From Coptodactyla brooksi (taxonomy: Eukaryota > Arthropoda > Insecta > Coleoptera > Scarabaeidae): a stretch of 34,395 bases of DNA. Position numbers and translations under genes: made by a program. The stretch is taken from NCBI GenBank assembly GCA_033557675.1, contig JAWQRM010000053.1, forward strand, positions 1-34,395, in the 5' to 3' direction. Below, in pieces: positions 19,834 through 29,589 of the stretch (position 1 is the stretch's first letter; every line of letters starts with the position of its first letter). The notes beneath the pieces were generated by a model. It saw only the letters and a program-made list of their open reading frames with translations. It had not been told where the DNA came from and made no database searches.

Positions 19834-20638
19834 CTAGTATTGGTATCCACCATTAGTACCTACCTTTTCGTTATTAAAACCGTTTTGGTTGTTATGACTA
19901 TATCCACCACTGTAATAATTAGCATTGACGAATCCATTTCTATTGCTATGACCGTTTCCATTGAAGTAACTGTTGGCATTGTTGTAATCGTTTCCATTAT
20001 CGTAACCATTTTCAGTGTTGTAACCACCGCTTTTGTAACTACTAATTTTTCGATCATAGCTATAGCCCGTTTGCTCATATGAGATTTTTGGTTTAAAGCC
20101 ATTAACATCGGCGGTATATTCTACAATTTGTTTTCTGCCATCGGGAAGAAGAACAGAATATTTTCCTTGGGCATGATCATCCTGTCTAGATTCCTCGTGA
20201 GCGTAATCGTTGCCATGTACATCATCATGGACGTTGTATTGGTAATTATAGTTAGCTGGTTCCTGCAAAATGTATGTTACTGCGTTAATCATGACAAGTA
20301 ATTTACCAAAGATCTTACAGAGTTAGAGTCTTCTTTGTATGAGTTGCCGAATCTAGTATACGCCGCTGGTAAATAGACATTCTTTGGTGGACCATAGATC
20401 ATCTGCGGCACTTGATTGAAAGAATGTTCAGAATAAGTTGCACTTGAACGGTCATACTGAGTACTTGGTAAATATTCTTTGCTCGGCAAATATATTTTAC
20501 TGGGTAAATACTTGTTCTTTGGTACTGGTGGCTCGGCAACAGCAGCTGCTACAATTCCTAATACAATTACAAAACACTGCAAGAGAAAATGATAGAGTTG
20601 CGAATAAATTCGCAAAAATCACAATTACGTACCTTCAT
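19834..20638 (-). CDS. Pro-resilin-like RR cuticle protein (complete, three exons)
   Basis: This is an extracellular chitin-binding structural protein. Exon 1 (20638-20633) is Met-Lys with a GTACGT donor; intron 1 (20632-20577) is 56 bp and ends TTGCAG. Exon 2 (20576-20319, 86 codons) ends at GTAAGA; intron 2 (20318-20263) is 56 bp and ends TTGCAG. Exon 3 (20262-19834) has 142 codons plus a stop. All joins are phase 0, giving 230 residues. The signal peptide is MKCFVIVLGIVAAAVA, then repeated K-YLPS units (about 22-40). The RR chitin-binding domain covers residues 93-151 and includes GKYSVLLPDGRKQIVEYTAD and GFKPKISYE. VLLPDGRKQIVEY matches the pro-resilin form of the RR-2 domain. The tail (152-230) is rich in Gly, Asn, Tyr and Ser, typical of elastic cuticle proteins. 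No defect is seen. Confidence 0.93.
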
Positions 20639-20698
20639 GGTTGGTGTTTATTACCTGATCTATTAAATCGTTCTGGCCACGCTGAAATTTGATTTGAC

Positions 20699-20705
20699 TT
20701 ATATA
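20699..20705 (-). promoter_or_regulatory. TATA box candidate of gene 2
   Basis: TATATAA on the minus strand lies 61 bases before the gene 2 start codon, implying a short leader of about 30 bases. Its position relative to the two-codon first exon parallels that of gene 1. Confidence 0.55.
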
Positions 20706-20709
20706 CCTG

Positions 20710-21264
20710 TCCGAAATTGTAGGTGTGCGATGCTTTCGCAACGACCTTGCTACACATAAAGAAGATTTCTGTCTGTAGCTACAGGCACATTCACAATTAT
20801 CTGGCGGACGACGATTGATCTCATTTGTGTGTTTATGTAACTTGATGTTAAAATATTCGCCTAAAGGTATCTCTGCACGCACAGATCGCTGATGCAATAA
20901 TAGGAGTTATCTTATTACTTACTTTTAATTACTCGATCATGCAGTAAATTGTCCTTAATTGCTTGCTCTTTAATTTGTTTTCTTTTTAACTTTTTATAGA
21001 GCGATGATTGTTTCGAGTATGTTTTAAATAACATAATGGCAGTAAAAAGTTCTACGTTTTCATTACTATTTTAAAATTAATTCATTAAGTTATTTTGTCA
21101 GGCGACTTTATCGTCTGGGATGTTTAAAAGAAGTTTGGTTAGGTTAGGAAATAATGTATAAAACATATTGTACATCGAGTTGGCAAATTAGTTAGTTCGG
21201 TGTAACAAAGCAGAATAAAACGCAGTCTGCTTCGGGCACAAAATTAACTTTAATTAATCATGTA
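20710..21264. other. Spacer between gene 2 promoter and piggyBac insertion
   Basis: It contains the upstream region of gene 2 and, on the plus strand, a TATAAAA at about 21159 that could serve a transcript running right. No start codon with a following donor was found. A short TTAGGTTAGG run near 21138 is too small to call telomeric. Confidence 0.35.
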
Positions 21265-21626
21265 TTAATCCTGCAGTGCTCCTCGGGTCAGTATGATTCG
21301 AAACTGATTTTCAGCTTCTATAACTTTGTCATCTTTCATTATTTGTATCGAAGATTTTGTGACTTTGTTTGCTGGTGATTATGAATTATGAATAATGCGG
21401 GTCATTATGATCCAAGACTACTTAGATTTATATGACTATGTAATTTTATTTTTAACCTTATTTGTATGAACACTCTAAGTGTATTATAACTATCTAGCAA
21501 CCAACAAGATTATGTATTCATACTGGTCGAATATGCAAGTCTGTGCATGTCTGGCCATGACTGTGCGTGCGTGCTATTATATCATATAAATAGGGAACGC
21601 GGGCAGCGCACTTCAGTTTCTTTATG

Positions 21627-23944
21627 CAGGGTTATTCACGCTATACGGCATGGAATATTGTGGCCAAAATATGTGACATCCAAAAACTTTCACATTTGGG
21701 ATATATGGTGGTCTATTATGGTTACGCTTTGAAATTATTTTCATATTATACAGGGTGTCCCAAAAGCCGTATTGCATTTTTGGATTCTCCGATCGAAATA
21801 AGTGTCTGTCTTAATCAGGTTTACAATACCTAAACCTTAAGGTTTTTTAACAATTTGAATTTTATCAAAATCTAACCTAATCTTTATGTTTCAAATACTG
21901 AAGAAGTATTTAAGTTATGTAAGCAAAATTTACAGTGAAGTGTAACACTAGATCATATTTTTTATCTCAATCAGGATGAACTTGCCATCTTATACAGGGT
22001 GTCCAAAAATTAACACTAATCAAATAAGAACTTTAAATGGCTAGAACTTGATTAATTTAAATAGAACGCCATATTTTTTAACTTACACCAGGAAATGTAA
22101 TTTTTAATTACCTATCGAACGGTATTAGGGTGTTTATAGCTCACTCTTCCCGCTTTTACAGAATACGCCAAATAATCGTTTTTTGCAACATTTGGTGTTT
22201 TTTAATTAAAAGTTCGAACTAACATATCAACAATAACATAAAATAGAAACAAAATATTTATAATAGATGCTCGAAATGTCCACCGTCCATTTCCAGACAC
22301 TTACAAATTCTTTTTCCAAAATCACTGCTAACTCTGGACAACATTTGTGGGGTTACAGTTTCAAAAGCGCCTCTTATGCGTATTTTCTCGTGTGGTGTTA
22401 TTGGAGGCATATTGGAGACAAATCCATTTATATATCCTCATAGAAAAAAATCTACTGGAGTTAACTTCGGGGGTCTGGGGGACTAATTTTGAAACCCATT
22501 TCTTTCAATCCACCTGTTTTGGAAGTTGGCATTTAAAAACTACTGAACCTCGCGATGATAATGAGGCGCAGCTATACCCAATTGAAGCCACATGGTTGTT
22601 CTAATGTTTAAAGGGACTTTTTCTAATAATACAGGAAGTTAGTTTAAAAGAAAAACTAGAAACATCATACCATTTAAAGGTGCTTCAAAAAACAGAGTCC
22701 AGTTAAATATGGATCCAGGATTCCATCCCACACATTAACGGACCACCGACTCTTATGACTCTGTATTCATGCGGATTCGAATCAGAATAATAATGAAAAT
22801 TGTGTCTATTCACGAGACCATTGTTATGAAAAGGACATTTATCACCAAATAACACAGTATCAAAAAAGTTTTCATTTTCTGATTCAAAATTCAGTTCAGT
22901 TGTCAAAATCGTTTCTATAAAGTTCTTGGAAAATCTGGACTTTATAAGGATTTTATAATGATTTGGATTAATATTGGAATTTTCGATAACTGAACCAACT
23001 ACTGTAAAAACATTTTCTATATCTTCAGGAACAGGTTTTCTTGTAATGGTTTTTCTTTTCGACGCTTCCACTTTCCTGAAACTGGTTTAGTAATCTCTCA
23101 AAAACAACTGACTGAGGATGATTTCTTTCGGGAAACCTTTGAGCATGAACTCGAGAAATCAATAAACAATTTTTATGACATTCGAGCAACACCACAACAA
23201 TATTCAAATAATAAGGATTTAAACGGCCACAATTACAAAAAAAAATAATACCACTCTAGCAAAAACGCACTTTGTAGACTAAAGTGATAGACGAAATGAA
23301 TTATCTGACATTTTTAAATGCCGTAAGCAACTAGATACATTAGAACTTTTATTAAAAAAACACCAAATGTTGCAAAGAACGATTGTTTGGCGTAGTCTGT
23401 AAAAACGGAAAAACTTAGCTATGAACACCCTAATACCATTCGACAGGTAATTAAAAATTACATTTCCTGGTAAGCTAAAAAATATGGCGTTCTATTTAAA
23501 TTAATGAAGTTCTAAACACTTAAAATTCTTATTTGATTAGTTTTAATTTTTGGACACCCTATATAAGACGGCAAGTTTATTGTGATTGAAAAAAACTATG
23601 ATCTATTGTTACACTTTTCTGTAAATTAAGTATTTGGAACATGAAAATTAGGTTAGATTTTCATAAAATTCAAATTATTTAAAAAACCTTAGGGTTTAGG
23701 TATTATAAATTTTATTAAAACAGACACTTATTTTGATCGGAGAATCCAAATATGTAATAATAAATAGGGGGTTCCATTTATAACTTTGATACTTTTAGGG
23801 CTTTCGGGACACGCTGTAAATAAAATGAAAATAGTTCTTTAATTTTAAGAGTAACCGTAATAGACCCCCATACATCCCAAAAGTGAAACTTTTTGAAGTC
23901 ACGTATTTTGGCCAGAATATTCCATGCCGTATAGAATAACCCTG
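21627..23944. mobile_element. Tc1/mariner-type element with three concentric inverted termini
   Basis: The outer ends read CAGGGTTATTC...ATACGGCATGG at 21627 and its complement ending at 23944, followed by TA. A second pair, CAGGGTGTCCC, lies at 21751 and 23816. A third, CAGGGTGTCC preceded by TATA, lies at 21995 and 23560. Sequence between successive ends is homologous on both sides, so the arms (about 21627-22232 and 23335-23944) form a long imperfect inverted repeat of some 600 bp. The centre holds a decayed transposase on the minus strand. It lies inside the piggyBac leader. Confidence 0.75.
22258..23210 (-). pseudogene. Tc1/mariner-superfamily transposase, decayed
   Basis: Minus strand. 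The N-terminus (23207-23050) has VHAQRFPERNHPQS and FERLLNQFQESGSV, a helix-turn-helix of the kind typical of this transposase group. After a frameshift, 23071-22703 continues KRKTITRKPVPEDIENVFTV, then NFFDTVLFGDKCPFHNNGLV and NRHNFHYYS. The first catalytic block is usually DE in 'FSDEstF' but is DK here. A deletion removes much of the catalytic centre. The C-terminus reappears at about 22405-22258 as RGAFETVTPQMLSRVSSDF, FGKRICKCLEMDGGHFEHLL and a stop. It is inactive. Confidence 0.8.
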
Positions 23945-24081
23945 TATACATTGTTGAATAAACATTGTCATAAATAATGGCGAGACGATTTCTATCTAAT
24001 GGAGAAATCGCAGAGATAGATGCAAATGCATCCGACGATGAAGATACTTCTGAGGTTGAAAATCATAGCGGCGATGATACC

Positions 24082-24131
24082 AAATATGAGAAATCCGAAG
24101 CATCATAGTCTGCTTCGGATTTCTCATATTT
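24082..24131. repeat. Perfect 21-bp hairpin at the transposase break
   Basis: The arms at 24082-24102 and 24111-24131 are exact reverse complements around the 8-base loop TCATAGTC. The first stop codon of the transposase frame lies in the loop. The right arm has no counterpart in the expected protein, so it looks like an inverted copy of the left arm. Confidence 0.8.
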
Positions 24132-24400
24132 TCGGATAATGACGTCGTGCAAACAAACACTATGGGTCCTGTGAAGTTAGTGCAGTCAACTTCACAAAGT
24201 TATATCTTGGATGTTAGAACCTCTCCCCCAACGTGGACGAGCAGCTAGTCAAAATATAATAAAAATTACTTCTGGTCCAGCTAGGTATGCTATATCAAGA
24301 GAGGAGGATAGTCTACCTGCCTTTCAAGTTATCATGAACCCTACACTTAAAAATATTGTGGGTTAATATTGTGTATTAAATGAGCAACATGGGAGGTCGG

Positions 24401-24438
24401 ACATTATCACCTAAATTGTACAATGTAGGTGATAATGT
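24401..24438. repeat. 13-bp hairpin in piggyBac coding
   Basis: ACATTATCACCTA (24401-24413) pairs exactly with 24426-24438. It sits at the junction of the internal deletion before the DEQL motif. Confidence 0.6.
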
Positions 24439-25663
24439 CACTGTTCACGAACAACTTGTTAACTTCAGAGGACGCTGTACTTTCAAATAGTACATTCTCA
24501 GCAAGCCAGCAAAATATGGCATTAAAATATGGACTCTTTGTGACAGTGGTACGTCATGAAAGCTCAAGTTTATACGAGAAAATGTCCGGGTATAGCACCA
24601 GAGAGAAATCAAGAGATGCGTGTAGTTTTAAACCTAATACTCAATACAACAGTATATATACCTAATACTATACCATACGGGGCCAAAATGTTACATGTGA
24701 TAATTTTTCACGTCCAAAAAATTAGGTGAAATGCCTACCAAAAGAAAACTTACATCAGGAACGGTTAGAAAAAATAAACACGAACTTCCCGTAAGTACAA
24801 TAAGTAAAGAACTACATAGTTCTACTTTTTGTTTCCCCAAGGATACCACAATTGTGTCACATGTGCCTAAAAAAATGAGCACAGTGCACTGTGATAAGGA
24901 AGTGAGCAGGAGGGATGACAAGAAGCCACAAAGAATACTAGATTATAACTCCATCAAAGGGATGGTTGATACGTTAGATCAAAATATTGCAGCATATACT
25001 TGCAAAAGAAAAACTAATCGACGACCTATTATTTTGTTCTACAATATAGTAGTACTTTATGTTAGTGTTTGTAATGCGTCTGTGTTATGGATAGAAATAA
25101 ATCTAGATTAGAATAAGAATGTTCTGTACAAGAGAAGACTATTTCTGGAACAGTTGGGCAAATTGACGGTAATTTCCTATATGATATCAAGAGAACATAA
25201 ACCTCACACTTAACAAGCTACTGTCGTATTAAAGAAAATTCAACATCAACGTGGCGATGTAACAGTGCCATCTACATCTGGTGCAATCAGTAAAAATACG
25301 AGAGCACGATGTAATATGTGTTTATCAAAATGTGGCAATAAAACAAATATAATACGATGTAAGTGTAATACATATTTGTGTAAGGTTTATGTGGTGTATT
25401 ATTCATCTGTGTAAAGATTAGGCAAAAATTGGATGCACATCTTGAATTGATTTTATTCTCTCTTATTTTTAGATTTAGTGTTTGTAATATTTTTTATTAT
25501 AACACATTTTACTTTTGTTAGTAATAGCAAAATTCTTGATCGTTTTTTTTGCACTTATGTGCTGCAATAAAATCACAATATATTAATTTCGAGCTATTCT
25601 TGACAATTCTTCTGTACCTGCATATATCGAGTTACTATGAACCGCATTAAGCAGCAGGATTAA

Positions 25664-25945
25664 CTATTGTTTTCTATTACCACTGGCCAAATTTTCACCA
25701 ACTTCAGTATGCTGCGTTCGTAATATGTCTGAAGTTAACGTCAACGAAAAAGCGATTTAAGTGTCTTTTGACAGTCTTCTCATCAGCAAAGGTTTTCCAA
25801 TTGAAAGAAATTTGCAGCGATCGAAATAAGCGGTAATCAGCGGGTGCTAGGTCTGGTGAATAAAGAGGATGAAGCAATATAGACAAGACCATTTCTCCTG
25901 AGTGATTAATCACATATTGTCTAATTTTATGAACTTCGGGTAGTA
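25664..25945 (-). pseudogene. mariner transposase fragment beside the piggyBac insertion
   Basis: Minus strand: HPLYSPDLAPADYRLFRSLQ with ISFNWKTFADEKTVKRHLNR and FFVDV, the C-terminal third of a mariner transposase including the third-aspartate signature. A frameshift leads into ERSILKLVKIW and VIENN just before the TTAA at 25660. The left remainder of this mariner would be expected on the far side of the piggyBac, left of 21265. I see no clear coding there, only what could be its 3' untranslated end. Confidence 0.82.
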
Positions 25946-26262
25946 TGCGGTTGTATCAATCATCCAGTGTAAAAATTGTGTATTTTTTATCCCATCGCAT
26001 GGAATTACTGCTGTGTCCTCATGTGTCCCTTGAACTTTACCGCATTACGTTAAGTGGGGAAAGTAAGTTGAACTTTTGTGTATTTCGCCTTTAAAGGTGC
26101 ACAACTGCCCAATTGTACCGAAAGGGAAAAAGGGCGAACCGGAATAAACTTACATCAAAGCAAAAATTCAATGAAGAGTTTAATATCTTGAGCATTAAGT
26201 TAGGTTAAATTAGTTATTTTGAATGTTCTTTACTTAAATGATAATAATTTCAACCTTTTCAG
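25946..26262. other. Upstream of gene 3, exon 1 not found
   Basis: I searched this stretch for a Met-Lys mini-exon with a GT donor and found none. The last 20 bases form a pyrimidine-rich acceptor (CAACCTTTTCAG). Confidence 0.45.
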
Positions 26263-27305
26263 ATAATGGTGTGGTTGATGACGTCGACTCTGGTATCCTC
26301 GGCACCAAACACTCGTACAAAGACAAGCATGAAGCCCAGGTTAAAGTCCTTCTTCTCCAGTTTCAACGAGCCATTGAGTAATCACTTTGCTGATGCACAA
26401 TTCGATGCTTCCCCAACCCATTTCGGTTCACCCTCAGAAAATCGCGACGCATTACCCACATCATACAAAACCACAGATCCTCACGATTCCTTCCATTACT
26501 ACAATGGTAACATGCACTTTCGTAATCCAGCTTCCCAATTAGGTTCGTCGGCTTCCCACTATAGCTCAGCGATGTCACAGTACAACGGATTGCTTACGCC
26601 GTACTCTTCGCCATTAAAGGATTTCGATGCGCCAATGAGCTCATTCGACATGACTACACCCCTGGAGCATGACACGACCACCGCGCCTGGTTCTAAATAT
26701 GCTTTGCCACTTGGTGATCTCGGACTTCAGTCTTACAGTGACCTTTCGAATGACTTTGGCAGTGGTATTCAACAAAAGATGCAGCATTCTGGATTCGGAG
26801 GTAGTCCTGATTTTATTAAAACTCCACACCACGATGAAGTACCGGCGAAAGAACTGGATCCGATCTTGAAATCATTTGAACCTCTGACGGGGTCAAATGA
26901 GGAAGTCGCTCCTTATTGGCCGGGACGTAAAAGCCACCATGTAAGTCCATGCCTCTATTTCTGTAATAAGATAAAAATTTACTAATAGGTATATTTATTT
27001 AGAAGTTTGGTCAAAAAAAAGTAGATGACGATCCTATATATCAGGATTATGCAGGAAATATGAACTCTAATGATGCCCATAAAACTATAGTGGGAGCTAA
27101 TAAATATACTCTAAGACTTCAAGATGGTGGGAAGCAGAATGTGGACTACATGAGTGATAACTTTGGATCTAATCCGAGGATGAATTACGACAAAAATTTA
27201 AGGGGAGGAGCACATGTCGGCCATGTTAGTGGCGCGAAAGGGTGGTTTGGGGGGCATAAAAATACTGATAGTAATGTTGCGATGTTTCCATTATTTAAAA
27301 AGTAA
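26263..27305 (+). CDS. Secreted cuticle-like protein with an eroded RR domain (two exons seen)
   Basis: Exon 2 starts after TTTTCAG at 26262 and runs to 26940, where a GTAAGT donor follows. A 62-bp intron (26941-27002) ends TATTTAG, and exon 3 (27003-27305) has 100 codons and a stop. Both joins are phase 0. Exon 2 begins IMVWLMTSTLVSSA, a signal-peptide core that would fit behind a Met-Lys exon as in genes 1 and 2. The ATG at 26266 could alternatively be the start. The body is rich in Ser, Phe, Pro, His and Tyr. Exon 3 holds NKYTLRLQDGGKQNVDYMSD followed by NPRMNYD, aligning with KYSVLLPDGRKQIVEYTAD and KPKISYE of gene 2. The chitin-binding core is recognisable, but YTAD and the upstream aromatic residues are lost. 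An ATTAAA lies at about 27418. It may be a diverged paralogue or a decaying gene. Confidence 0.75.
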
Positions 27306-28190
27306 TGTACTTTAGCATATTTGTATACCTTTACTTTCTATAAAAGAACTATTTTTGTCGGTACTATTTCCAGATGTTTTTAGATGCATGTTCTATAAAT
27401 ATGGTATTTAAGAGTAAATTAAAGCAAAAATGATTCGCTTTTAATGGTACTCTTTGTTTGTGGTAATATCGAACTTTCAGAAATGTCCAAGTTCCACGTG
27501 ATCAAATGCAGATTCCTGTTCTAAGAATTTATCGTAGTTGACATTTCAAACGTAGGCATTCGTAAACAGTACTTTTTCGTTATTCGAAGTTTCAAAATGT
27601 ATGTTGTAATTTATAATCAACAAATATACAATTTTCGCTCATTTAATAGCACAGGATTCAATGTTAATACCCTTTGATAATAATGAATATTTCTTTTCCT
27701 GTTGTTTAACAGTAAATTAATTTATTACGCCGCTGACTTTCTCAATTGTGATAGTTAAGGTGTTTTATTATAATCATCACCATACCGTAAGTTTGGTTGC
27801 CTAATCAGTTGCGGTCACATGCGACTTGGACATTTCTTAAAGCCTTGTACCTTGGATTACCAAAACTAGTAGTTATACAATGAAATAATGCAGTAAGTAG
27901 AGAATACATTTAAGGTTGGCTACAGTGTGTTAAACTTGCTATTCCCTGATCATACTTTGGAAACCAAAGTTGATGAAATCTATTTTTTTACGAATTAAAA
28001 TTCAATGGTATTCTTTCAAAATAAATAGTTATATCCAAAGATGAATATTCTTTTGCTGGTAGGTATCCTTGTTTTATCTTACTTATTGATGTTATATTTT
28101 TCTAAGATAGTGTCCTATTGGTTGTCAATTTGTACGTTGATGACGTCATGACTTTCCAGTGTTTATAAGGTAATGTCCAGTCCTTTGCAA
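27306..28190. other. Downstream of gene 3, nothing recognised
   Basis: It includes the presumed 3' untranslated region of gene 3; beyond that I see no supported feature. Confidence 0.4.
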
Positions 28191-28199
28191 TTACCTTAT

Positions 28200-28400
28200 A
28201 TAACCAGTATTGATATTGTTTCTTTTATGATACCTGGTTCGTGTTGGCTTTTATTGAAGTAATCGGCGTAGGTAGAGTCAGCTCTATTGAGGGGGATCTC
28301 ATGTGCTCTTTATAACTGTCTGGTAACTTCAGATTTGTCTGTCCGATATATGATATCTTGCCGTTGGTTACTGGTTTCGATTTCAGTATATTTTTGATAT
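28200..28400 (-). pseudogene. Probable Penelope-like GIY-YIG scrap
   Basis: Minus strand frame: KPVTNGKISYIGQTNLKL, then SYKEHMRSPSIELTLPTP. YIGQT plus a YKEH about ten residues on is the GIY-YIG pattern of Penelope-like elements. It is unlike the fragments at 16.7-18.0 kb in sequence, so it would be a different family. Only about 60 codons can be read, and the catalytic residues cannot be judged. Confidence 0.5.
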
Positions 28401-28884
28401 TAATTCTCTGTTGATTGGTATTATTTGTAGTTGGTACATTAGGTTTTTATGGCTGTGCGTTTGTCTTTTTTTTTTTGGGAGTGTGTATGATGTTAGTGGT
28501 TTGCGTTGGTACTTTGAATTTTAATAAGTTAGTAGATCACGTGATTAGGTTAGTCAACTCTACGATTATCATGTACATTGTCAGTGACTTCTACAACAGT
28601 CATACTCCACGCCAACTTTGCCCTACACGTGTGTATAACGAATGAGGCAGAATTTACATGGAACGGTAAATTCTTAGTTTTCATAATTCGCATTTTTGGG
28701 CAGACAAGAATCCTCACTTCACCAGAGGGACTCCTACGAAATGGTGATTCCACTTGAGCTGCAAAGCCGCATAAATGGTACTGCGTATTTAGGGTTTTTC
28801 TGTAACAACTTGCCTAAACTTCTTGAAAAAGTGTATTTGGGCATTTAATACAGGATGATCAAAGTTTTCCTCATATTTTAATGT

Positions 28885-28970
28885 GAAGGTGACTCCGAGA
28901 AGGATTCAAACCTCCGAAAATCTGCTCTCACGGTAAGTGTTGCACCTTTCAACCATCGAGGGTCTCTCCT
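28885..28970 (-). other. tRNA-like fragment
   Basis: On the minus strand GGAGGTTTGAATCCTTCT can form a T-arm with a near-canonical B box, and GTTGAAAGGTGCAAC can form a D-arm. The ends do not pair well as an acceptor stem and no proper anticodon arm forms. It is more likely a tRNA-derived repeat (SINE head) or chance than a working tRNA. Confidence 0.25.
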
Positions 28971-29480
28971 CACTGTTCAGAAAATAATCCTATTATTTGG
29001 AACCGTTCGTTTCATCAATTTATTCTTTTCTGTCGAATCCTATTGTTACCCTTCATTCGGGCCCCTGCAGTTGAAAGTTGAAGCAATTATGGAAGCAGAA
29101 AGCCGCAGGTTAGAATCCTGTTCGGAGGTGAATCTACTTTCTTGTTTCAATATAGAGCAAACTAATGTTTATATCATACACGCGCAAAATGTGCACGACA
29201 AAACAGCAAATTCGTATTAATGTCTATTTAGTCTTCTACATTGTTCATACCTGGTTGTAAGAAAACGTGATATACTTATTTAGCAAGCTAGCGATGGGAG
29301 TACAGAATTCGGGTGTTTAAACCATGAGAAACAAAATTACTTTTTGAGGAATTAAGAGAGCTCAAAGGTCGCAGAAAAAGATGGCCGCTGATTCGAATCC
29401 TGCTGGTATAATGTCACCTTTGTTAACTTAATGTCAGTTTTGGTGTAATGTCATCATCACACCAAATTTTGAAAACAATC

Positions 29481-29526
29481 GCTCGATGTTCGTTTTGCTA
29501 ACTAAGTTAACATCATCAGGGGCGAT
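29481..29526 (-). ncRNA. Hammerhead-like motif C
   Basis: Minus strand: CTGATGA intact; extra T; helix II GTTAAC/GTTAGC (one wobble); AAAA in place of GAAA; helix III broken (CG/CA); helix I GCCC/GAGC weak. Decayed partner of motif D. Confidence 0.5.
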
Positions 29527-29544
29527 GGTAGGCGAGCCTTTCAT

Positions 29545-29589
29545 TGCTCCTAATGATGCTAACTTGGTTAGCGAAACGTTCGTCGAGCA
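29545..29589 (+). ncRNA. Hammerhead-like motif D, nearly intact
   Basis: Plus strand: helix I TGCTC/GAGCA fully paired; core CTAATGA (only G5 changed to A); extra T; helix II GCTAAC/GTTAGC with loop TTG; GAAA; helix III CG/CG around TT; then TC at the cleavage position. The single G5 change would be expected to abolish activity. Confidence 0.6.

Larger units (their letters stand above)
23974..25412 (+). pseudogene. piggyBac-type transposase, decayed
   Basis: It starts at ATG 23978 with MARRFLSNGEIAEIDANASD and an acidic stretch, then stops after 41 codons at a hairpin. Further blocks follow in various frames: SREEDSLPAFQVIMNP-like (24300-24350); VTVHEQLVNFRGRCTF (24435-24485), the piggyBac DEQL--FRGRC motif; RKNKHELP, TFCFPKDTTIVSHVPKK (24770-24880); SIKGMVDTLDQNIAAY (24950-25000), holding the late conserved aspartates; and a Cys-rich end RCNMCLSKCGNK ... 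RCKCNTYLC (25300-25385). About 500 bases are missing before DEQL. The order and motifs match the DDE_Tnp_1_7 family. Confidence 0.88.
21265..25663 (+). mobile_element. piggyBac-type transposon with TTAA ends (copy 2), carrying a nested element
   Basis: TTAA at 21265-21268 and 25660-25663 flank the terminal sequences TCCTGC...GCAGGA. Inside each end are GGGTCA-type palindromic repeats (about 21285, 21399, 25630), as in copy 1. The nested 2.3-kb element at 21627-23944 splits the leader from the transposase. piggyBac moves by cut and paste into TTAA, which agrees with the four-base duplication. The right end abuts mariner coding, so the target was probably an older mariner. Confidence 0.85.

Noticed and set aside
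20438..20897. Open frames on both strands around the start of gene 2
   Set aside because: They overlap the exon 1-intron 1-promoter region of gene 2 and show no independent coding signal.
21134..21146. TTAGGTTAGG, like the insect telomere repeat
   Set aside because: Only two units; isolated occurrences are expected by chance.
24691..24921. Hydrophobic minus-strand frame of 76 codons
   Set aside because: Antisense shadow of piggyBac transposase coding on the plus strand.
28885..28970. A functional tRNA gene
   Set aside because: Acceptor stem and anticodon arm do not form; listed only as a tRNA-like fragment.
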